Below the pieces are notes generated by a model. It saw only the letters and a program-made list of their open reading frames with translations, did no database searches and was not told the DNA's origin. The position numbers and the translations under genes are program-made. A DNA stretch of 64,000 bases from Microbacterium sp. SYP-A9085 (GTDB lineage: Bacteria; Actinomycetota; Actinomycetes; Actinomycetales; Microbacteriaceae), in NCBI RefSeq assembly GCF_009649635.1, contig NZ_WJII01000007.1, positions 96,659-160,658 of the forward strand, given 5' to 3'. Below, in pieces: positions 1 to 10,398 of the stretch (position 1 is its first letter; each line of letters begins with the position of its first letter).

Positions 1-1
1 T

Positions 2-760
2 GCCACCGAGGCGGCCGTGCTCGACAAGCGCCGCGAGGCCAACGGCGAGGTGGGTTTCGACTTCGACGCGCTGTGGGGTGACGACGAGCCGCACCGCGAC
101 GCGAAGGTGCCCGATCGCCCCGAGTTCACGAAGAAGGACAAGCTCGCGTTCGAGCGCGAGATGCTCGGGCTGTACGTGTCCGACCATCCGCTGGCCGGGC
201 TCGAGATCCCGCTCGCCAAGCACGCCTCCACGAACATCCACGACCTGCTCGCGAACGAAGACCTGCGCGACGGCGACCAGGTCACCGTCGCCGGCCTCGT
301 CACCGGCGTCCAGCATCGCGTCGCGAAGACCAGCGGCAACCCGTACGGCATGATCACGATCGAGGACTTCGACGGCGAGGTGACCGTCATGTTCATGGGC
401 AAGACCTACACCGAGTTCCAGTCGCTGCTGGTGGCTGACTCGATCCTCGTCGTCCGCGGCCGCGTGTCGCGGCGCGACGACGGGATGAACCTCCACGCCC
501 AGTCCGCGTTCGCGCCGGACCTGGGGGTGGTGGATGTCTCCGGTCCGCTCGCGCTCACGGTGCCCGAGCATCGCGCCACGCAGCGCACCGTCACCGAGCT
601 CGCCGAGATGCTGGAACGGCACCGCGGCGACACCGAGGTGACCCTGCGCCTGCACCGCGGCGGGGTGGCGAAGGTGTTCGAGGTGCCGATGCCGGTCCGG
701 GTCAGCGCCGACCTGTACGGCGAGCTGAAGGGGCTGCTCGGCCCCCAGTGTCTCGGCTAG
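2..760 (+). CDS. dnaE: DNA polymerase III alpha subunit, C-terminal part (5' end outside window)
   Basis: The reading frame is open from base 2, so only the last ~252 residues of the replicative polymerase catalytic subunit are visible. The segment KDKLAFEREMLGLYVSDHPL is the typical end of the DnaE helix-hairpin-helix region. It is followed by an OB-fold of the tRNA_anti type (DGDQVTVAGLVTGVQHR, then GEVTVMFMGKTY) and the low-conservation tail. The polymerase and PHP domains lie upstream of the window. It could be DnaE1 or DnaE2; the OB-fold and tail look like DnaE1, the essential replicase, but this is from memory of the family. Confidence 0.9.
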   Translation, partial: ATEAAVLDKRREANGEVGFDFDALWGDDEPHRDAKVPDRPEFTKKDKLAFEREMLGLYVSDHPLAGLEIPLAKHASTNIHDLLANEDLRDGDQVTVAGLVTGVQHRVAKTSGNPYGMITIEDFDGEVTVMFMGKTYTEFQSLLVADSILVVRGRVSRRDDGMNLHAQSAFAPDLGVVDVSGPLALTVPEHRATQRTVTELAEMLERHRGDTEVTLRLHRGGVAKVFEVPMPVRVSADLYGELKGLLGPQCLG

Positions 761-816
761 ACCGACCGGGTAGGATCGGACGACGCGCGCGGCGCGCGCA
801 CCCGGAAGGAGCACCC

Positions 817-1740
817 GTGACCGACGAACAGCTCAACAGCCCGGACGAGACCGGCCCCGCCGTGGAGGCGTGGACACCGGCCGAGGCGACACCGGACGAA
901 CCGGCCGCCGACGCCCCCGCCGACGACACCGTGCAGTACGGGATCGGCCCGTTCTCGCTGCGGGAGGTAATCCTCGCCGGCGTGTGGCTGGTCGCCTTCC
1001 TCGTGTCGTTCTTCTCCACGAGCGACTACGTGTTCAGCTCGGTGTGGACGCGCGGCATCGACTGGGTCCTCACGATCGGCGTGCCCACGGTCGCCGTGTT
1101 CCTGCTCATCCTGCGGCGCCTGTCGCCGTCCGGAATCCGCCGGGTCGGGTCCCTCGGCATCGACCAGTTCGCCTCGGTGGCGTTCTCCGTCGCCGCGGTC
1201 GTGTGGCTCGGACAGCTGTGGTCGCAGATCGCCGTCGCGATCGCGGGCGGCCCGTGGGTCGTCACCTGGGTCGTCTGGGTCGAGTTCATCCTCATGCTCG
1301 CGGGTGTCGTGCTCACGGTGTTCGCCGCGCTCATCCCCGGTGCTGCGGAGGACTTCCGTGACCGCGACGAGACCGTCGCCCACCGCGTTGCCCGTGGCGC
1401 CCGTCCGGTCACCACCCGCCCCCGTCCCGTCCGGGCGCCGGCCGCCGCGCAGATCACGCCGTCCGACGACGCTGCCCCGCCGGCGACCGAGCCGACGGCC
1501 GCGGAGCCCGCCACCGAGATCTTCACCACGACCGCCGCGTCGGCACCCGCCCAGCAGGCGTTCTGGGCGCTCGTCCCCGAGGAGCGGGACGTCGTCGACG
1601 AGGCCGGGACGCCGCTGTTCCGCATCGGCCCGGCCGCATGGGCGCTCGTGATCGAGGATCGCGGGTCGTCGTTCGTGGTGCGCCACGAGGACGGACGCGT
1701 CGGCTATCTCCACGACGTGTCCGGCGTCACCCGCGGCTGA
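817..1740 (+). CDS. Four-helix membrane protein with acidic N-terminus, function unknown
   Basis: I do not recognise a named family. The product of 307 residues has an acidic, Pro/Ala-rich N-terminus (~40 residues), then four hydrophobic segments around residues 48-66, 82-100, 113-131 and 147-165. A long Pro/Ala/Thr-rich cytoplasmic linker follows, with a small folded-looking C-terminal domain of ~50 residues (RIGPAAWALVIEDRGSSFVV). The GTG at 817 is chosen because AAGGAG lies 7 nt upstream; the frame is open further upstream but without a ribosome site. It sits between dnaE and hisD, a position often held by small conserved membrane proteins in Microbacteriaceae. Confidence 0.75.
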   Translation: MTDEQLNSPDETGPAVEAWTPAEATPDEPAADAPADDTVQYGIGPFSLREVILAGVWLVAFLVSFFSTSDYVFSSVWTRGIDWVLTIGVPTVAVFLLILRRLSPSGIRRVGSLGIDQFASVAFSVAAVVWLGQLWSQIAVAIAGGPWVVTWVVWVEFILMLAGVVLTVFAALIPGAAEDFRDRDETVAHRVARGARPVTTRPRPVRAPAAAQITPSDDAAPPATEPTAAEPATEIFTTTAASAPAQQAFWALVPEERDVVDEAGTPLFRIGPAAWALVIEDRGSSFVVRHEDGRVGYLHDVSGVTRG

Positions 1741-1835
1741 CCACACGCGCGATTGACGTCGCCGCGCGGACGACACCCCGCGGGCGACAGCGTCATCCGA
1801 TGAGGGGTGCGCATCCCACCGGATAATCTGGAGGG

Positions 1836-3137
1836 ATGCTGCGCACCATCGATCTGCGCGGTCGGGCGCTGTCCGCCGCCGAGCTGCTCGCCGCCGTCCC
1901 CCGCGCCCGATCGGCCCGCGCCGGCGCGCTGACGGCCGCGGCTGCGATCGTCGACGACGTCGCCGCGCGTGGCGAAGAGGCTCTCCGCGAGCAGGCCGCA
2001 CAGTTCGACCGCGTGCACGGTCACGCCATCCGCGTTCCCGAGGAGCAGCTGGACGGCGCGCTGGACCGGCTCCACCCAGACGTCCGCGCGGCGCTGGAAG
2101 AGGCCATCCGGCGCGTGCGCACGGCCAGCGCCGCCCAAGTGCCGCCGCCCGCCCGCACCGAGCTCACCGCCGGCGGCGCCGTCACTCAGCGCTGGCAGCC
2201 GGTGCGGCGCGCCGGCGTGTACGTGCCCGGCGGCAAGGCCGTCTACCCGTCCAGCGTCGTGATGAACGTCGTGCCTGCTCAGATCGCGGGCGTCCAGCAG
2301 GTGGCGCTCGCCTCGCCGCCGCAGGCCGCGTTCGACGGGCAGGTGCACCCCGACATCCTCGCCGCCGCGAAACTGCTCGGTGTCACCGAGGTGTACGCCA
2401 TGGGCGGCGCCGGGGCGATCGGCGCGTTCGCCCACGGGGTGGCGTCGCTCGGCCTCGACCCCGTCGACGTCGTCAGCGGTCCCGGCAACAACTTCGTCGC
2501 CGCCGCCAAGCGCGCGGTCGCCGGGCTCGTCGGCGTGGACGCCGAGGCGGGCGCGACGGAGATCCTCATCGTCGCGGATGCCGCGTCCGACCCGGTCCTG
2601 GTGGCCGTCGACCTCATCAGTCAGGCCGAGCACGACGAACAGGCCTCCGCGGTGCTGGTCACCGACAGCGAACAGCTGGCCGACCGCGTCGGCGCCGAAG
2701 TCGCTGCCCGCGTCGGCGCGACGCGCAACGGGGCACGGGCCGCACAGGCCCTCGCGGGCGTGCAGTCCGCGGTGGTGCTCGTGGACGACATGGCCGCCGC
2801 CGCGGCGTTCAGCAACGCCTACGCCCCGGAGCACCTCGAGCTGCAGCAGGCCGACCCGCGGACCGACGACTTCGTCAATGCGGGCGCCGTCTTCGTCGGG
2901 CCGTTCTCCCCGGTGAGCCTCGGCGACTACCTGGCCGGCAGCAACCACGTGCTGCCCACCGGCGGCCAGGCGCGGTACGCCGCCGGCCTGTCGGCGGCGA
3001 CGTTCCTGCGCCCCCAGCAGGTGATCGAATACGACCGCGACGCGCTGCACGAGGTCGCCGGCCACATCGTCACCCTCGCGGACACGGAAGCGCTGCCCGC
3101 GCACGGGGAGGCCGTCACCGCAAGGTTCACGGGGTAG
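1836..3137 (+). CDS. hisD: Histidinol dehydrogenase
   Basis: Catalyses the last two steps of histidine biosynthesis, NAD-dependent oxidation of L-histidinol to L-histidine, with a Zn site. The 433-residue length is normal. Visible family signatures include [20 protein letters not shown] near residue 130, the [13 protein letters not shown] loop, and [12 protein letters not shown] followed by [15 protein letters not shown], which carries the catalytic and metal-binding Glu/His residues. The C-terminus has the expected [17 protein letters not shown]. The start is ATG with TAATCT 6 nt upstream, suggesting leaderless transcription. No other his gene follows; nrdR begins 11 nt downstream. Confidence 0.97.
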   Translation: MLRTIDLRGRALSAAELLAAVPRARSARAGALTAAAAIVDDVAARGEEALREQAAQFDRVHGHAIRVPEEQLDGALDRLHPDVRAALEEAIRRVRTASAAQVPPPARTELTAGGAVTQRWQPVRRAGVYVPGGKAVYPSSVVMNVVPAQIAGVQQVALASPPQAAFDGQVHPDILAAAKLLGVTEVYAMGGAGAIGAFAHGVASLGLDPVDVVSGPGNNFVAAAKRAVAGLVGVDAEAGATEILIVADAASDPVLVAVDLISQAEHDEQASAVLVTDSEQLADRVGAEVAARVGATRNGARAAQALAGVQSAVVLVDDMAAAAAFSNAYAPEHLELQQADPRTDDFVNAGAVFVGPFSPVSLGDYLAGSNHVLPTGGQARYAAGLSAATFLRPQQVIEYDRDALHEVAGHIVTLADTEALPAHGEAVTARFTG

Positions 3138-3148
3138 TCTTTCGCCTT

Positions 3149-3619
3149 GTGCACTGCCCCTTCTGCCGACATCCTGACTCCCGCGTGATCGACTCGCGCA
3201 CGAGCGACGATGGCCTCAGCATCCGCCGTCGCCGCCAGTGCCCCGAGTGCGGCGGTCGGTTCTCCACCGTCGAGACCGCGAGCCTGACCGTCCTGAAGCG
3301 CTCCGGCGTCGCCGAGCCGTTCAGCCGGGAGAAGGTCGTCGCCGGCGTGCGCAAGGCGTGCCAGGGACGCCCGGTCACCGAGGACGACCTCGCTATGCTC
3401 GCGCAGCAGGTCGAGGAGTCGCTGCGGGGCACCGGCGCGTCGCAGATCGAGACCGGCGACATCGGCCTGGCGATCCTGGGACCGCTGCGCGATCTCGACG
3501 AGGTCGCCTACCTGCGCTTCGCGAGCGTGTACCAGGCGTTCGATTCGCTCGAGGACTTCGAGACGTCGATCGCGCAGCTGCGCGCCGACCACGCACGAAG
3601 CCGGGCGGCCGAGGCCTGA
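3149..3619 (+). CDS. nrdR: Transcriptional repressor NrdR
   Basis: Nucleotide-sensing repressor of ribonucleotide reductase genes. The N-terminal zinc ribbon is intact (Cys3, Cys6, Cys31, Cys34), including the [15 protein letters not shown] and [14 protein letters not shown] stretches. It is followed by the ATP-cone domain (residues ~45-135) that binds ATP/dATP. The length of 156 residues is standard. The GTG start at 3149 lies 8 nt after TAGTCT (3135-3140), so it may be leaderless, although it closely follows hisD. No nrd structural gene is in the window; NrdR acts in trans on NrdR boxes. Confidence 0.97.
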   Translation: MHCPFCRHPDSRVIDSRTSDDGLSIRRRRQCPECGGRFSTVETASLTVLKRSGVAEPFSREKVVAGVRKACQGRPVTEDDLAMLAQQVEESLRGTGASQIETGDIGLAILGPLRDLDEVAYLRFASVYQAFDSLEDFETSIAQLRADHARSRAAEA

Positions 3620-3636
3620 CCGATACGCTGGAGGGA

Positions 3637-4659
3637 ATGTATCCCTTCCTGTTCCGCACGGTCCTGTCGCGCATGGACGCGGAGACCGCGCACCACGCCG
3701 GGATGCTCGTCATCCGGGTCCTCGGGGTGCCGCCGTTCGCGTGGGCGACGCGTGCGCTGACCCGTCCCGCCCCGCAACTGCGCACCGAGGCGATGGGACT
3801 CGTGTTCGACTCGCCGTTCGGGGTGGCTGCCGGGTTCGACAAGAACGTCGTCGGGGTGCGCGGGCTCACCGCGCTCGGGTTCGGCCACGTCGAGGTGGGA
3901 ACCGTGACCGCCGTCCCGCAGGAGGGAAACCCGAGACCGCGGCTGTTCCGGCTCATCCCCGACCGCGCCGTCGTGAACCGAATGGGCTTCAACAACCGCG
4001 GCGCCGAGGCGGCGGCCCGGCGGCTGCGGCGCGTGCGCCGGCGCGCACGGCACCGTGCCGTGATCGGCGTCAACATCGGCAAGAGCCGCGTCGTCGACGT
4101 GGCCGATGCGACCGCCGACTACGTCCGCAGCACCACTCTGCTCGCGCCCCTGGCCGACTATCTCGCGGTGAACGTGTCCTCGCCGAACACGCCGGGCTTG
4201 CGCGGGCTGCAGGCGGTGCAGACGCTGCGCCCCCTGCTGCAGGCGGTGCAGGATGCCGCGGCCGGCACGCCGCTGCTCGTGAAGATAGCCCCGGACCTCC
4301 CCGACGACGAGATCGACGCGGTCGCGCGCCTCGCCGTCGAGCTGGGGCTGGCCGGAATCATCGTGACGAACACCACGATTTCGCGTGCGGGCCTTGCCAC
4401 CGATCCCGCGGTTGTCGCCGCGGCGGGGGAGGGCGGCCTGTCCGGCGCCCCGCTGAAGGCGCGGTCGCTCGAGGTGCTGCGCAGGGTGCGCGCGGTGGTC
4501 CCCGCCGCGTTCACGGTGATCTCGGTCGGCGGCGTGGAGACGGCCGACGACGTGCGCGAGCGGCTGGATGCCGGTGCCGACCTGGTGCAGGGCTACACCG
4601 CGTTCCTGTACCGCGGAGCCTTGTGGGCGCGGCAGATAAACCGGGGGCTGCGCCGCTGA
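3637..4659 (+). CDS. pyrD: Dihydroorotate dehydrogenase (quinone), class 2
   Basis: FMN enzyme of pyrimidine synthesis that oxidises dihydroorotate to orotate with quinone as acceptor, at the membrane. At 340 residues it has the N-terminal helical extension of class 2 enzymes (MYPFLFRTVLSRMDAETAHH), then GVAAGFDKN, the NRMGFNNRGA loop, VNVSSPNTPGLR with the catalytic Ser, and ISVGGVET plus GADLVQGYTAF for FMN phosphate binding. The ATG at 3637 follows TACGCT by 7 nt; the open frame extends upstream inside nrdR but that is shadow. The class 2 assignment fits the quinone-based respiratory chain encoded nearby. Confidence 0.97.
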   Translation: MYPFLFRTVLSRMDAETAHHAGMLVIRVLGVPPFAWATRALTRPAPQLRTEAMGLVFDSPFGVAAGFDKNVVGVRGLTALGFGHVEVGTVTAVPQEGNPRPRLFRLIPDRAVVNRMGFNNRGAEAAARRLRRVRRRARHRAVIGVNIGKSRVVDVADATADYVRSTTLLAPLADYLAVNVSSPNTPGLRGLQAVQTLRPLLQAVQDAAAGTPLLVKIAPDLPDDEIDAVARLAVELGLAGIIVTNTTISRAGLATDPAVVAAAGEGGLSGAPLKARSLEVLRRVRAVVPAAFTVISVGGVETADDVRERLDAGADLVQGYTAFLYRGALWARQINRGLRR

Positions 4660-4668
4660 CGCGCCGGC

Positions 4669-5232
4669 TCAGGCCGGGTGCTGGCCGCGCTTGACCTGGG
4701 GCTTGGGCAACCGCATCCACCGCATCTGGATCGTGCGCATGGCACCGTACCAGCCGAGGCCGCGTTCGCGCCGGCTGCCGAACTTCTTCGCCGCGGCCCG
4801 CTTGACCCGGATCGACGTGACGATCATGTCGACGATCACGAGGACCACGAACACCCACAGCACGATGAACGCGTACACCTGGACGAGCGGGAAGCTCTGC
4901 AGGAACGTCACCATGATCACGACGATCATCAGCGGCATGATCAACTCGCCGAGGTGCCAGCTCGCGTCGACGTAGTCGCGGACGAAGCGGCGCTGCGGCC
5001 CCTTGTCGCGCACCGGCAGGTACTTGTCGTCGCCGGCGGCCATCCCGATCCGCGCCTTCTCGCGCTGGGCGGACAACTCGGCCTTCTGCCGCTGACGGGC
5101 TTCCTTCGTGTCGGCGATGAGAGGGCGCTTGCGAGCCGCCTCCTGATCCGCCCGCGACGGCGTCGGCCGGCCCTTCCCACTGGCGGGGGCCTCGGCGGTG
5201 GTGTCGGCGGTCTCGGCGGTCTTCTTGGACAC
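4669..5232 (-). CDS. DUF3043 family membrane protein
   Basis: Conserved actinobacterial protein of unknown function. The 187 residues show a charged N-terminus with Thr/Ala-rich start and a Lys/Arg-rich coiled segment (KEARQRQKAELSAQREKAR), then YLPVRDKGPQRRFVRDYVDA, a hallmark of DUF3043. Two transmembrane helices (~98-115 and ~120-138) and a basic cytoplasmic tail follow. It is transcribed divergently from the M20 peptidase gene and ends 9 nt from the pyrD stop, so the two genes are convergent. No catalytic residues are recognisable. Confidence 0.85.
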   Translation of the reverse strand: MSKKTAETADTTAEAPASGKGRPTPSRADQEAARKRPLIADTKEARQRQKAELSAQREKARIGMAAGDDKYLPVRDKGPQRRFVRDYVDASWHLGELIMPLMIVVIMVTFLQSFPLVQVYAFIVLWVFVVLVIVDMIVTSIRVKRAAAKKFGSRRERGLGWYGAMRTIQMRWMRLPKPQVKRGQHPA

Positions 5233-5310
5233 GGTGATCCTCTATCGGTGGAGCAGTGCGCGGTATCGGAGGAGCGATTCGGGGAAAGCCCTGGCCTTAA
5301 GATTACCCGC

Positions 5311-6705
5311 ATGACATCTGAACAGCCTCGCCCCGGAGCCGTCCGTGACGCCGCGAACGGCGGCATCTCCGCCGCCCTGGCCGACCTGGGCACGCTCGTG
5401 CGCATCCCGTCGATAGCCTTCCCCGGCTTCGATCGCGCGCAGGTGCAGCGCAGCGCGCAGGCGGTGCAGGCGCTTGCCGAGGGGACCGGCCTGTTTGACG
5501 ACATCCAGATCCGCGACGCCGCGATCGACGGCGGTGACGAGCGTGGCATGCCCGCCGTGCTCGCGACTCGGGCTGCCCGCAACGGCCGGCCCACGATCCT
5601 GCTGTACGCCCACCACGACGTGCAGCCGGTGGGCGACGAGGCCCTCTGGGAGACGCCGCCGTTCGAGCCGACGGTCCGCGACGGGCGGCTGTACGGACGG
5701 GGAGCCGCCGACGACAAGGCCGGCATCATGGTGCACATCGGCGCGCTGCGGGCGCTGCGCGAGGTGCACGGCGACGACCTCGACCTCGGCGTCGCGCTGT
5801 TCATCGAGGGCGAGGAGGAGGCGGGGTCCCGCTCGTTCGCCCAGTTCCTCGCCGACAACGCCGACGCGCTGCGCGCGGATGTCATCGTCGTGGCCGATTC
5901 CGGCAACTGGGATGCCGCGACCCCGGCGCTCACGGTGTCGCTGCGCGGCAACGCGCGATTCACGATGACGGTGCGCACACTCGACCATGCCTCGCACTCG
6001 GGCATGTTCGGCGGGGCCGTCCCCGACGCGATGATGGCGACAGTGAAGCTGCTGTCCACGCTGTGGGACGACGACGGCGCCGTCGCGGTCGCCGGCCTCG
6101 CGGTGCGCGATGCCCCGACCCCGCCGTACACGGAGGAGACGCTCCGTGACGAGGCAGGGCTGCCGGCCGGGGTCAGCCCCGTGGGCCGGGATGCCATCCT
6201 CAGCCGCATCTGGAACAAGCCCTCGATCACGGTCACCGGCATCGACGCGCCGAGCGTGCGGAACGCCTCGAACACGCTGAGCCCCGAGGTCACCGTCGTG
6301 ATCAGCACCCGCGTTGCGCCGGGCCAGCGCGCACGGGAGGCGTACGAGGCCGTCGCCGCACATCTGCGCGCGCACGCCCCGTTCGGCGCCGACGTGTCGT
6401 TCACGGACGTGGACTGCGGAGACGGCTTCCTCGTCGACACCGGCGGGTGGGCGGTGGGCGAGGCCAAGGCCGCGCTGGAAGAGGGCTACGGCACCGCCGC
6501 CGTCGACCTCGGCGTGGGCGGGTCCATCCCGTTCATCGCAGACCTGGTGCGGGAGTTCCCGGCCGCGCAGATCCTCGTCACCGGCGTCGAGGACCCGCAC
6601 GCGCGCGCGCACAGCCCCAACGAGTCCCTGCACCTGGACACATTCCGGCACGCGCTGATCTCGGAGGCGCTGCTGCTGGATCGCCTGAACGCACGCACCC
6701 TCTGA
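5311..6705 (+). CDS. M20 family metallopeptidase (dipeptidase/carboxypeptidase type)
   Basis: Di-zinc exopeptidase of the M20/ArgE/DapE family, probably a cytosolic dipeptidase. Metal and catalytic motifs are present: LLYAHHDVQPVGD with the first metal His and catalytic Asp, GRGAADDKAG with the bridging Asp, EGEEEAGS with the general-base Glu and metal Glu, and a C-terminal HSPNESL with the last metal His. The lid/dimerisation domain (HASHSGMFGG) lies between. At 464 residues it has the normal length. The ATG at 5311 is 7 nt after TAAGAT (5298-5303) and has no Shine-Dalgarno, so it is probably leaderless. Substrate is not deducible. Confidence 0.92.
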   Translation: MTSEQPRPGAVRDAANGGISAALADLGTLVRIPSIAFPGFDRAQVQRSAQAVQALAEGTGLFDDIQIRDAAIDGGDERGMPAVLATRAARNGRPTILLYAHHDVQPVGDEALWETPPFEPTVRDGRLYGRGAADDKAGIMVHIGALRALREVHGDDLDLGVALFIEGEEEAGSRSFAQFLADNADALRADVIVVADSGNWDAATPALTVSLRGNARFTMTVRTLDHASHSGMFGGAVPDAMMATVKLLSTLWDDDGAVAVAGLAVRDAPTPPYTEETLRDEAGLPAGVSPVGRDAILSRIWNKPSITVTGIDAPSVRNASNTLSPEVTVVISTRVAPGQRAREAYEAVAAHLRAHAPFGADVSFTDVDCGDGFLVDTGGWAVGEAKAALEEGYGTAAVDLGVGGSIPFIADLVREFPAAQILVTGVEDPHARAHSPNESLHLDTFRHALISEALLLDRLNARTL

Positions 6706-6791
6706 TCCCCGGCGCGCGACGGGCCCGGGAGGACCGCTCGGGCGTAGACTCGAGGCATCCGTCCTGCCGCCCGCACCATCGGAGGAGACAC

Positions 6792-7157
6792 ATGACCGAC
6801 ACCGCCCTGACTGCAGACGCCACCGTTGCCCAGCACGGTGTGCTCCTCACCGACGCGGCCGCCGAAAAGGTGAAAAGCCTCCTCCAGCAGGAAGGCCGCG
6901 ATGACCTGCGTCTGCGGGTCGCCGTCCAACCGGGCGGCTGCTCCGGGCTCATCTACCAACTCTTCTTCGACGAGCGCATCCTCGACGGCGACCGGACGGT
7001 CGACTTCGGCGGCGTGGAGGTCGTGGTCGACGAGATGAGCACGCCCTACCTCGACGGCGCGTCCATCGACTTCAAGGACACCATCGCGGAGCAGGGCTTC
7101 ACGATCGACAACCCGAACGCAGCCGGCAGCTGCGCGTGCGGCGACAGCTTTCACTGA
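6792..7157 (+). CDS. erpA: Iron-sulfur cluster insertion protein (A-type carrier)
   Basis: A-type carrier that receives Fe-S clusters and passes them to apo-proteins. The 121 residues contain the three conserved cysteines, Cys50 in QPGGCSGLIYQ and Cys114/Cys116 in GSCACGDSF. The start is set by GGAGGAGA just upstream of ATG 6792; a candidate -10 TAGACT lies at 6745-6750. It stands alone immediately before ctaC; client proteins nearby could include the Rieske subunit of the bc complex, but that is inference. The SUF scaffold operon is 51 kb away in the same window. Confidence 0.95.
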   Translation: MTDTALTADATVAQHGVLLTDAAAEKVKSLLQQEGRDDLRLRVAVQPGGCSGLIYQLFFDERILDGDRTVDFGGVEVVVDEMSTPYLDGASIDFKDTIAEQGFTIDNPNAAGSCACGDSFH

Positions 7158-7320
7158 GCCGACCCCGACTCCCACCCGCGGTGGGCGGTGTTCGGTGCGC
7201 CCGTATCCGGGCCGTGGACGCCGCCGCGCAGGCCTTCCCGCCTGGGCGATTGGCCAGAATCCGGTGGGAGGTTGCTCTAGACTGGCCCCTGTCAGATCCC
7301 TGATTCCGGAAAGGTGCACT

Positions 7321-8217
7321 GTGCCCTCGAAACGTCGCTTCCGTTGGGTCGCCCTCCCGCTCGGGACGGCCGCGGCTGTCCTGCTTGCCGGGTGCACGCC
7401 CACGCAGCTGCATGGGTTCCTGCCCGGGTTCGAGGACGCCAGCGCGCCGCCGGCCACGAACCACACCGACATGGTCGCAGGCCTGTGGACGAACTCGTGG
7501 ATAGTGCTCCTCATCGTCGGTCTCATCACGTGGGGCCTGATGCTGTGGGCGATGGTCGCGTACCGCCGGCACCGCGGGCAGACCGGCCTGCCGGTCCAGC
7601 TGCGCTACAACATGCCGATCGAGATCTTCTACACGCTGATCCCCGTCATCCTGGTGGCGGGCATGTTCGCGTTCACCGCCCGCGACCAGGTGGTCCTGGA
7701 GACCCAGGATCAGAACCCGGATGTCTCGGTCGTCGCGATCGGCAAGCAGTGGTCGTGGGACTTCCAGTACAACGGCACGGCCGCCGACAACTCCGACGCC
7801 GTCTGGAGCATGGGCACGCAGGCCGAGCCGGACAAGGCCGGCAACGTCGACCAGGAGGCCCTGCCGACGCTGTACCTCCCGGTGGGGGAGAGCGTGCGCG
7901 TGGAACTCGAGTCGCGCGACGTCGCGCACTCCTTCTGGATCATCGACTTCCTGTACAAGAAGGATCTCTATATCGGACGCGACAACTCCTGGTCGTTCAC
8001 GCCCACCCGCGAGGGAACATACCAGGGCAAGTGCGCCGAGCTGTGCGGTGAATACCACTCGGCGATGCTGTTCCGAGTGAAGGTCGTCAGCCCGGACGAG
8101 TACCAGCAGCACCTGCAGGAACTGCGCAACGAGGGCAACACCGGAGACATCACGGACGCCTACGACCGGCTCGGGAATGAGCCCGGCACCGGCGCCCAGA
8201 CCGAGGGAAAGAACTGA
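7321..8217 (+). CDS. ctaC: Cytochrome c oxidase subunit II
   Basis: CuA-carrying subunit of the aa3 oxidase. Of 298 residues, the first 25 form a lipoprotein signal ending in LLAGC (Cys25). Two transmembrane helices follow (~60-80 and ~103-122), then the periplasmic cupredoxin domain with the [10 protein letters not shown] aromatic patch. The CuA ligands are visible: Cys238, Cys242, His246 and Met249 in [15 protein letters not shown] 7321 has GGAAAGGTG upstream and a TAGACT -10 at 7278-7283. It begins the ctaCDF operon; ATG of ctaD follows the stop by 1 nt. Confidence 0.97.
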   Translation: MPSKRRFRWVALPLGTAAAVLLAGCTPTQLHGFLPGFEDASAPPATNHTDMVAGLWTNSWIVLLIVGLITWGLMLWAMVAYRRHRGQTGLPVQLRYNMPIEIFYTLIPVILVAGMFAFTARDQVVLETQDQNPDVSVVAIGKQWSWDFQYNGTAADNSDAVWSMGTQAEPDKAGNVDQEALPTLYLPVGESVRVELESRDVAHSFWIIDFLYKKDLYIGRDNSWSFTPTREGTYQGKCAELCGEYHSAMLFRVKVVSPDEYQQHLQELRNEGNTGDITDAYDRLGNEPGTGAQTEGKN

Positions 8218-8218
8218 G

Positions 8219-9952
8219 ATGGCGACAACGCTCCCGCTTCAGGAATCCGCGAAGGGCCGGACATCCGCCCTTCCACCCCGCCAGGCGGCGCTGATGAGCG
8301 GCACCCGGGTGGACCAGAAGGGCAACATCGTGGTGCGGTGGATCACCTCCACCGATCACAAGACGATCGGGTACATGTACCTGATCGCGTCGGTCATGTT
8401 CTTCATGCTCGGCGGCGTGATGGCGCTCATCATCCGGGCCGAGCTTTTCGAACCCGGCATGCAGCTGATCCCGACGAAGGAACAGTTCAACCAGCTGTTC
8501 ACGATGCACGGCACGATCATGCTGCTGATGTTCGCGACGCCGCTGTTCGCAGGCTTCGCGAACGCCATCCTGCCGCTGCAGCTGGGTGCTCCGGATGTCG
8601 CGTTCCCCCGCCTTAACGCATTCGCCTTCTGGCTGTTCCTGTTCGGCTCCACGATCGCCGTGGCCGGCTTCCTCACCCCGCAGGGGGCGGCGGCGTTCGG
8701 CTGGTTCGCGTATCAGCCGCTCGCGAATGCGACGTTCTCACCGGGGGCCGGCGGCAACCTCTGGTTCATGGGTCTGGGCATCAGCGGCTTCGGCACGATC
8801 CTGGGCGCGGTGAACTTCATCACCACGGTGATCACGATGCGCGCGCCCGGTATGACGATGTGGCGGATGCCGATCTTCTCCTGGAACACGCTGATCACCA
8901 GCATCCTGGTCATCATGGTGTTCCCGGTGCTCGCGGCCGCGATCCTCGCGGCGGCGGCCGACCGGATCCTGGGCGCCCACATCTACGACTCCGCCAACGG
9001 CGGCGTGCTGCTGTGGCAGCACTTGTTCTGGTTCTTCGGGCACCCCGAGGTGTACATCATCGCGCTGCCGTTCTTCGGCATCGTGTCCGAGGTGTTCCCG
9101 GTGTTCAGCCGGAAGCCTATCTTCGGATACAAGACGCTCGTGTACGCGACGATCTCGATCGCCGCCCTGTCGGTGTCGGTATGGGCGCACCACATGTACG
9201 TCACCGGCGCCGTGCTGCTGCCGTTCTTCTCGCTCATGACGATGCTGATCGCGGTGCCCACGGGTGTGAAGATCTTCAACTGGCTGGGCACCATGTGGCG
9301 CGGCTCGATCACATTCGAGACGCCGATGGTGTTCGCGATCGGGTTCCTCGCGTCGTTCGTGTTCGGCGGGCTGACCGGCGTCATCCTGGCATCCCCGCCG
9401 CTGGACTTCTTCCTGTCCGACTCGTACTTCGTGGTCGCGCACTTCCACTACGTGGTGTTCGGCACCGTCGTGTTCGCGATGTTCTCGGGCTTCTACTTCT
9501 GGTGGCCGAAGTGGACCGGCAAGATGCTCAACGAGCGTCTGGGCATGGTGCACTTCTGGATGCTGTTCATCGGCTTCCACATGACGTTCCTCGTCCAGCA
9601 CTGGGCCGGCGTCGACGGAATGCCGCGTCGCTACGCGGACTACGCCCCGTCGGACGGCTGGACCTGGATGAACCAGGTCTCCACGATCGGCGCGATGCTG
9701 CTGGGCTCGTCGATGATCCCGTTCCTGCTGAACGTGTGGATCACGGCACGCCGTGCGCCGAAGGTCACCGTGAACGACCCGTGGGGCTACGGCGCCTCGC
9801 TCGAGTGGGCGACCAGCTGCCCGCCGCCGCGGCACAACTTCACGTCGATCCCGCGGATCCGCAGCGAGCGGCCCGCGTTCGACCTGAACCACCCGGAGGC
9901 GGCGCCCGACGGCGTCCACGTCCTGGTCGGCGCGAGCGGAGGAGCGAAGTAG
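8219..9952 (+). CDS. ctaD: Cytochrome c oxidase subunit I
   Basis: Catalytic haem-copper subunit that reduces O2 and pumps protons. The 577 residues carry about 12 transmembrane helices. Haem a ligand His lies in FTMHGTIM, the Tyr-His cross-link region in FGHPEVYI, CuB histidines in VWAHHMYV, and the haem a3/a ligands in [10 protein letters not shown]. The ATG at 8219 sits 1 nt after the ctaC stop, indicating translational coupling. The following ctaF starts directly after the TAG. This is the A-type oxidase of the actinobacterial bcc-aa3 supercomplex. Confidence 0.98.
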   Translation: MATTLPLQESAKGRTSALPPRQAALMSGTRVDQKGNIVVRWITSTDHKTIGYMYLIASVMFFMLGGVMALIIRAELFEPGMQLIPTKEQFNQLFTMHGTIMLLMFATPLFAGFANAILPLQLGAPDVAFPRLNAFAFWLFLFGSTIAVAGFLTPQGAAAFGWFAYQPLANATFSPGAGGNLWFMGLGISGFGTILGAVNFITTVITMRAPGMTMWRMPIFSWNTLITSILVIMVFPVLAAAILAAAADRILGAHIYDSANGGVLLWQHLFWFFGHPEVYIIALPFFGIVSEVFPVFSRKPIFGYKTLVYATISIAALSVSVWAHHMYVTGAVLLPFFSLMTMLIAVPTGVKIFNWLGTMWRGSITFETPMVFAIGFLASFVFGGLTGVILASPPLDFFLSDSYFVVAHFHYVVFGTVVFAMFSGFYFWWPKWTGKMLNERLGMVHFWMLFIGFHMTFLVQHWAGVDGMPRRYADYAPSDGWTWMNQVSTIGAMLLGSSMIPFLLNVWITARRAPKVTVNDPWGYGASLEWATSCPPPRHNFTSIPRIRSERPAFDLNHPEAAPDGVHVLVGASGGAK

Positions 9953-10387
9953 ATGCGCACCAATGCCAACATGTGGTGGGTGATCTGCGGGTTCTTCCTC
10001 GTGGTCTCCCTGATGTACACCGTGTGGAATGTCCTGGACCACACCGACGTCATCTGGTACCACGCGATCGAGTGGGTCGGCACGATCGGCCTCCTGTTCA
10101 TCGCGTTCATGGCCGCGCTGATAGCGTTCTACGTTGGTCGCGTGCATCGCGCACAGGGCGGCGAGCTGCCTGAGGACGTGCTGACGGCGGACGTCGACGA
10201 TGGCGACCCCGAGATGGGCGAGTTCTCGCCGTGGTCGTGGTGGCCCATCGTCCTGGCGCTGTCGGCCGCGTTCGCCGCGATCGGCTTCGCCGTCGGGACC
10301 TGGATGCTGCCGATCGGCGTGGCGATCTTCGCCGTCGCCATCGTCGGCTGGGTATACGAGTACTACCGCGGCCACTTCGCCCGCTGA
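9953..10387 (+). CDS. ctaF: Cytochrome c oxidase subunit 4 (actinobacterial CtaF)
   Basis: Small membrane subunit found with actinobacterial aa3 oxidase. The 144 residues have four hydrophobic segments (~7-25, ~40-62, ~97-113 and ~116-133) with an acidic loop (EDVLTADVDDGDPEMGEF) between the second and third, as in the family. The ATG immediately follows the ctaD stop with no gap. A strong hairpin terminator begins 12 nt after its stop, so ctaCDF is a closed operon separated from the convergent ctaE-qcrCAB set. Confidence 0.93.
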   Translation: MRTNANMWWVICGFFLVVSLMYTVWNVLDHTDVIWYHAIEWVGTIGLLFIAFMAALIAFYVGRVHRAQGGELPEDVLTADVDDGDPEMGEFSPWSWWPIVLALSAAFAAIGFAVGTWMLPIGVAIFAVAIVGWVYEYYRGHFAR

Positions 10388-10398
10388 GACATCCGCTG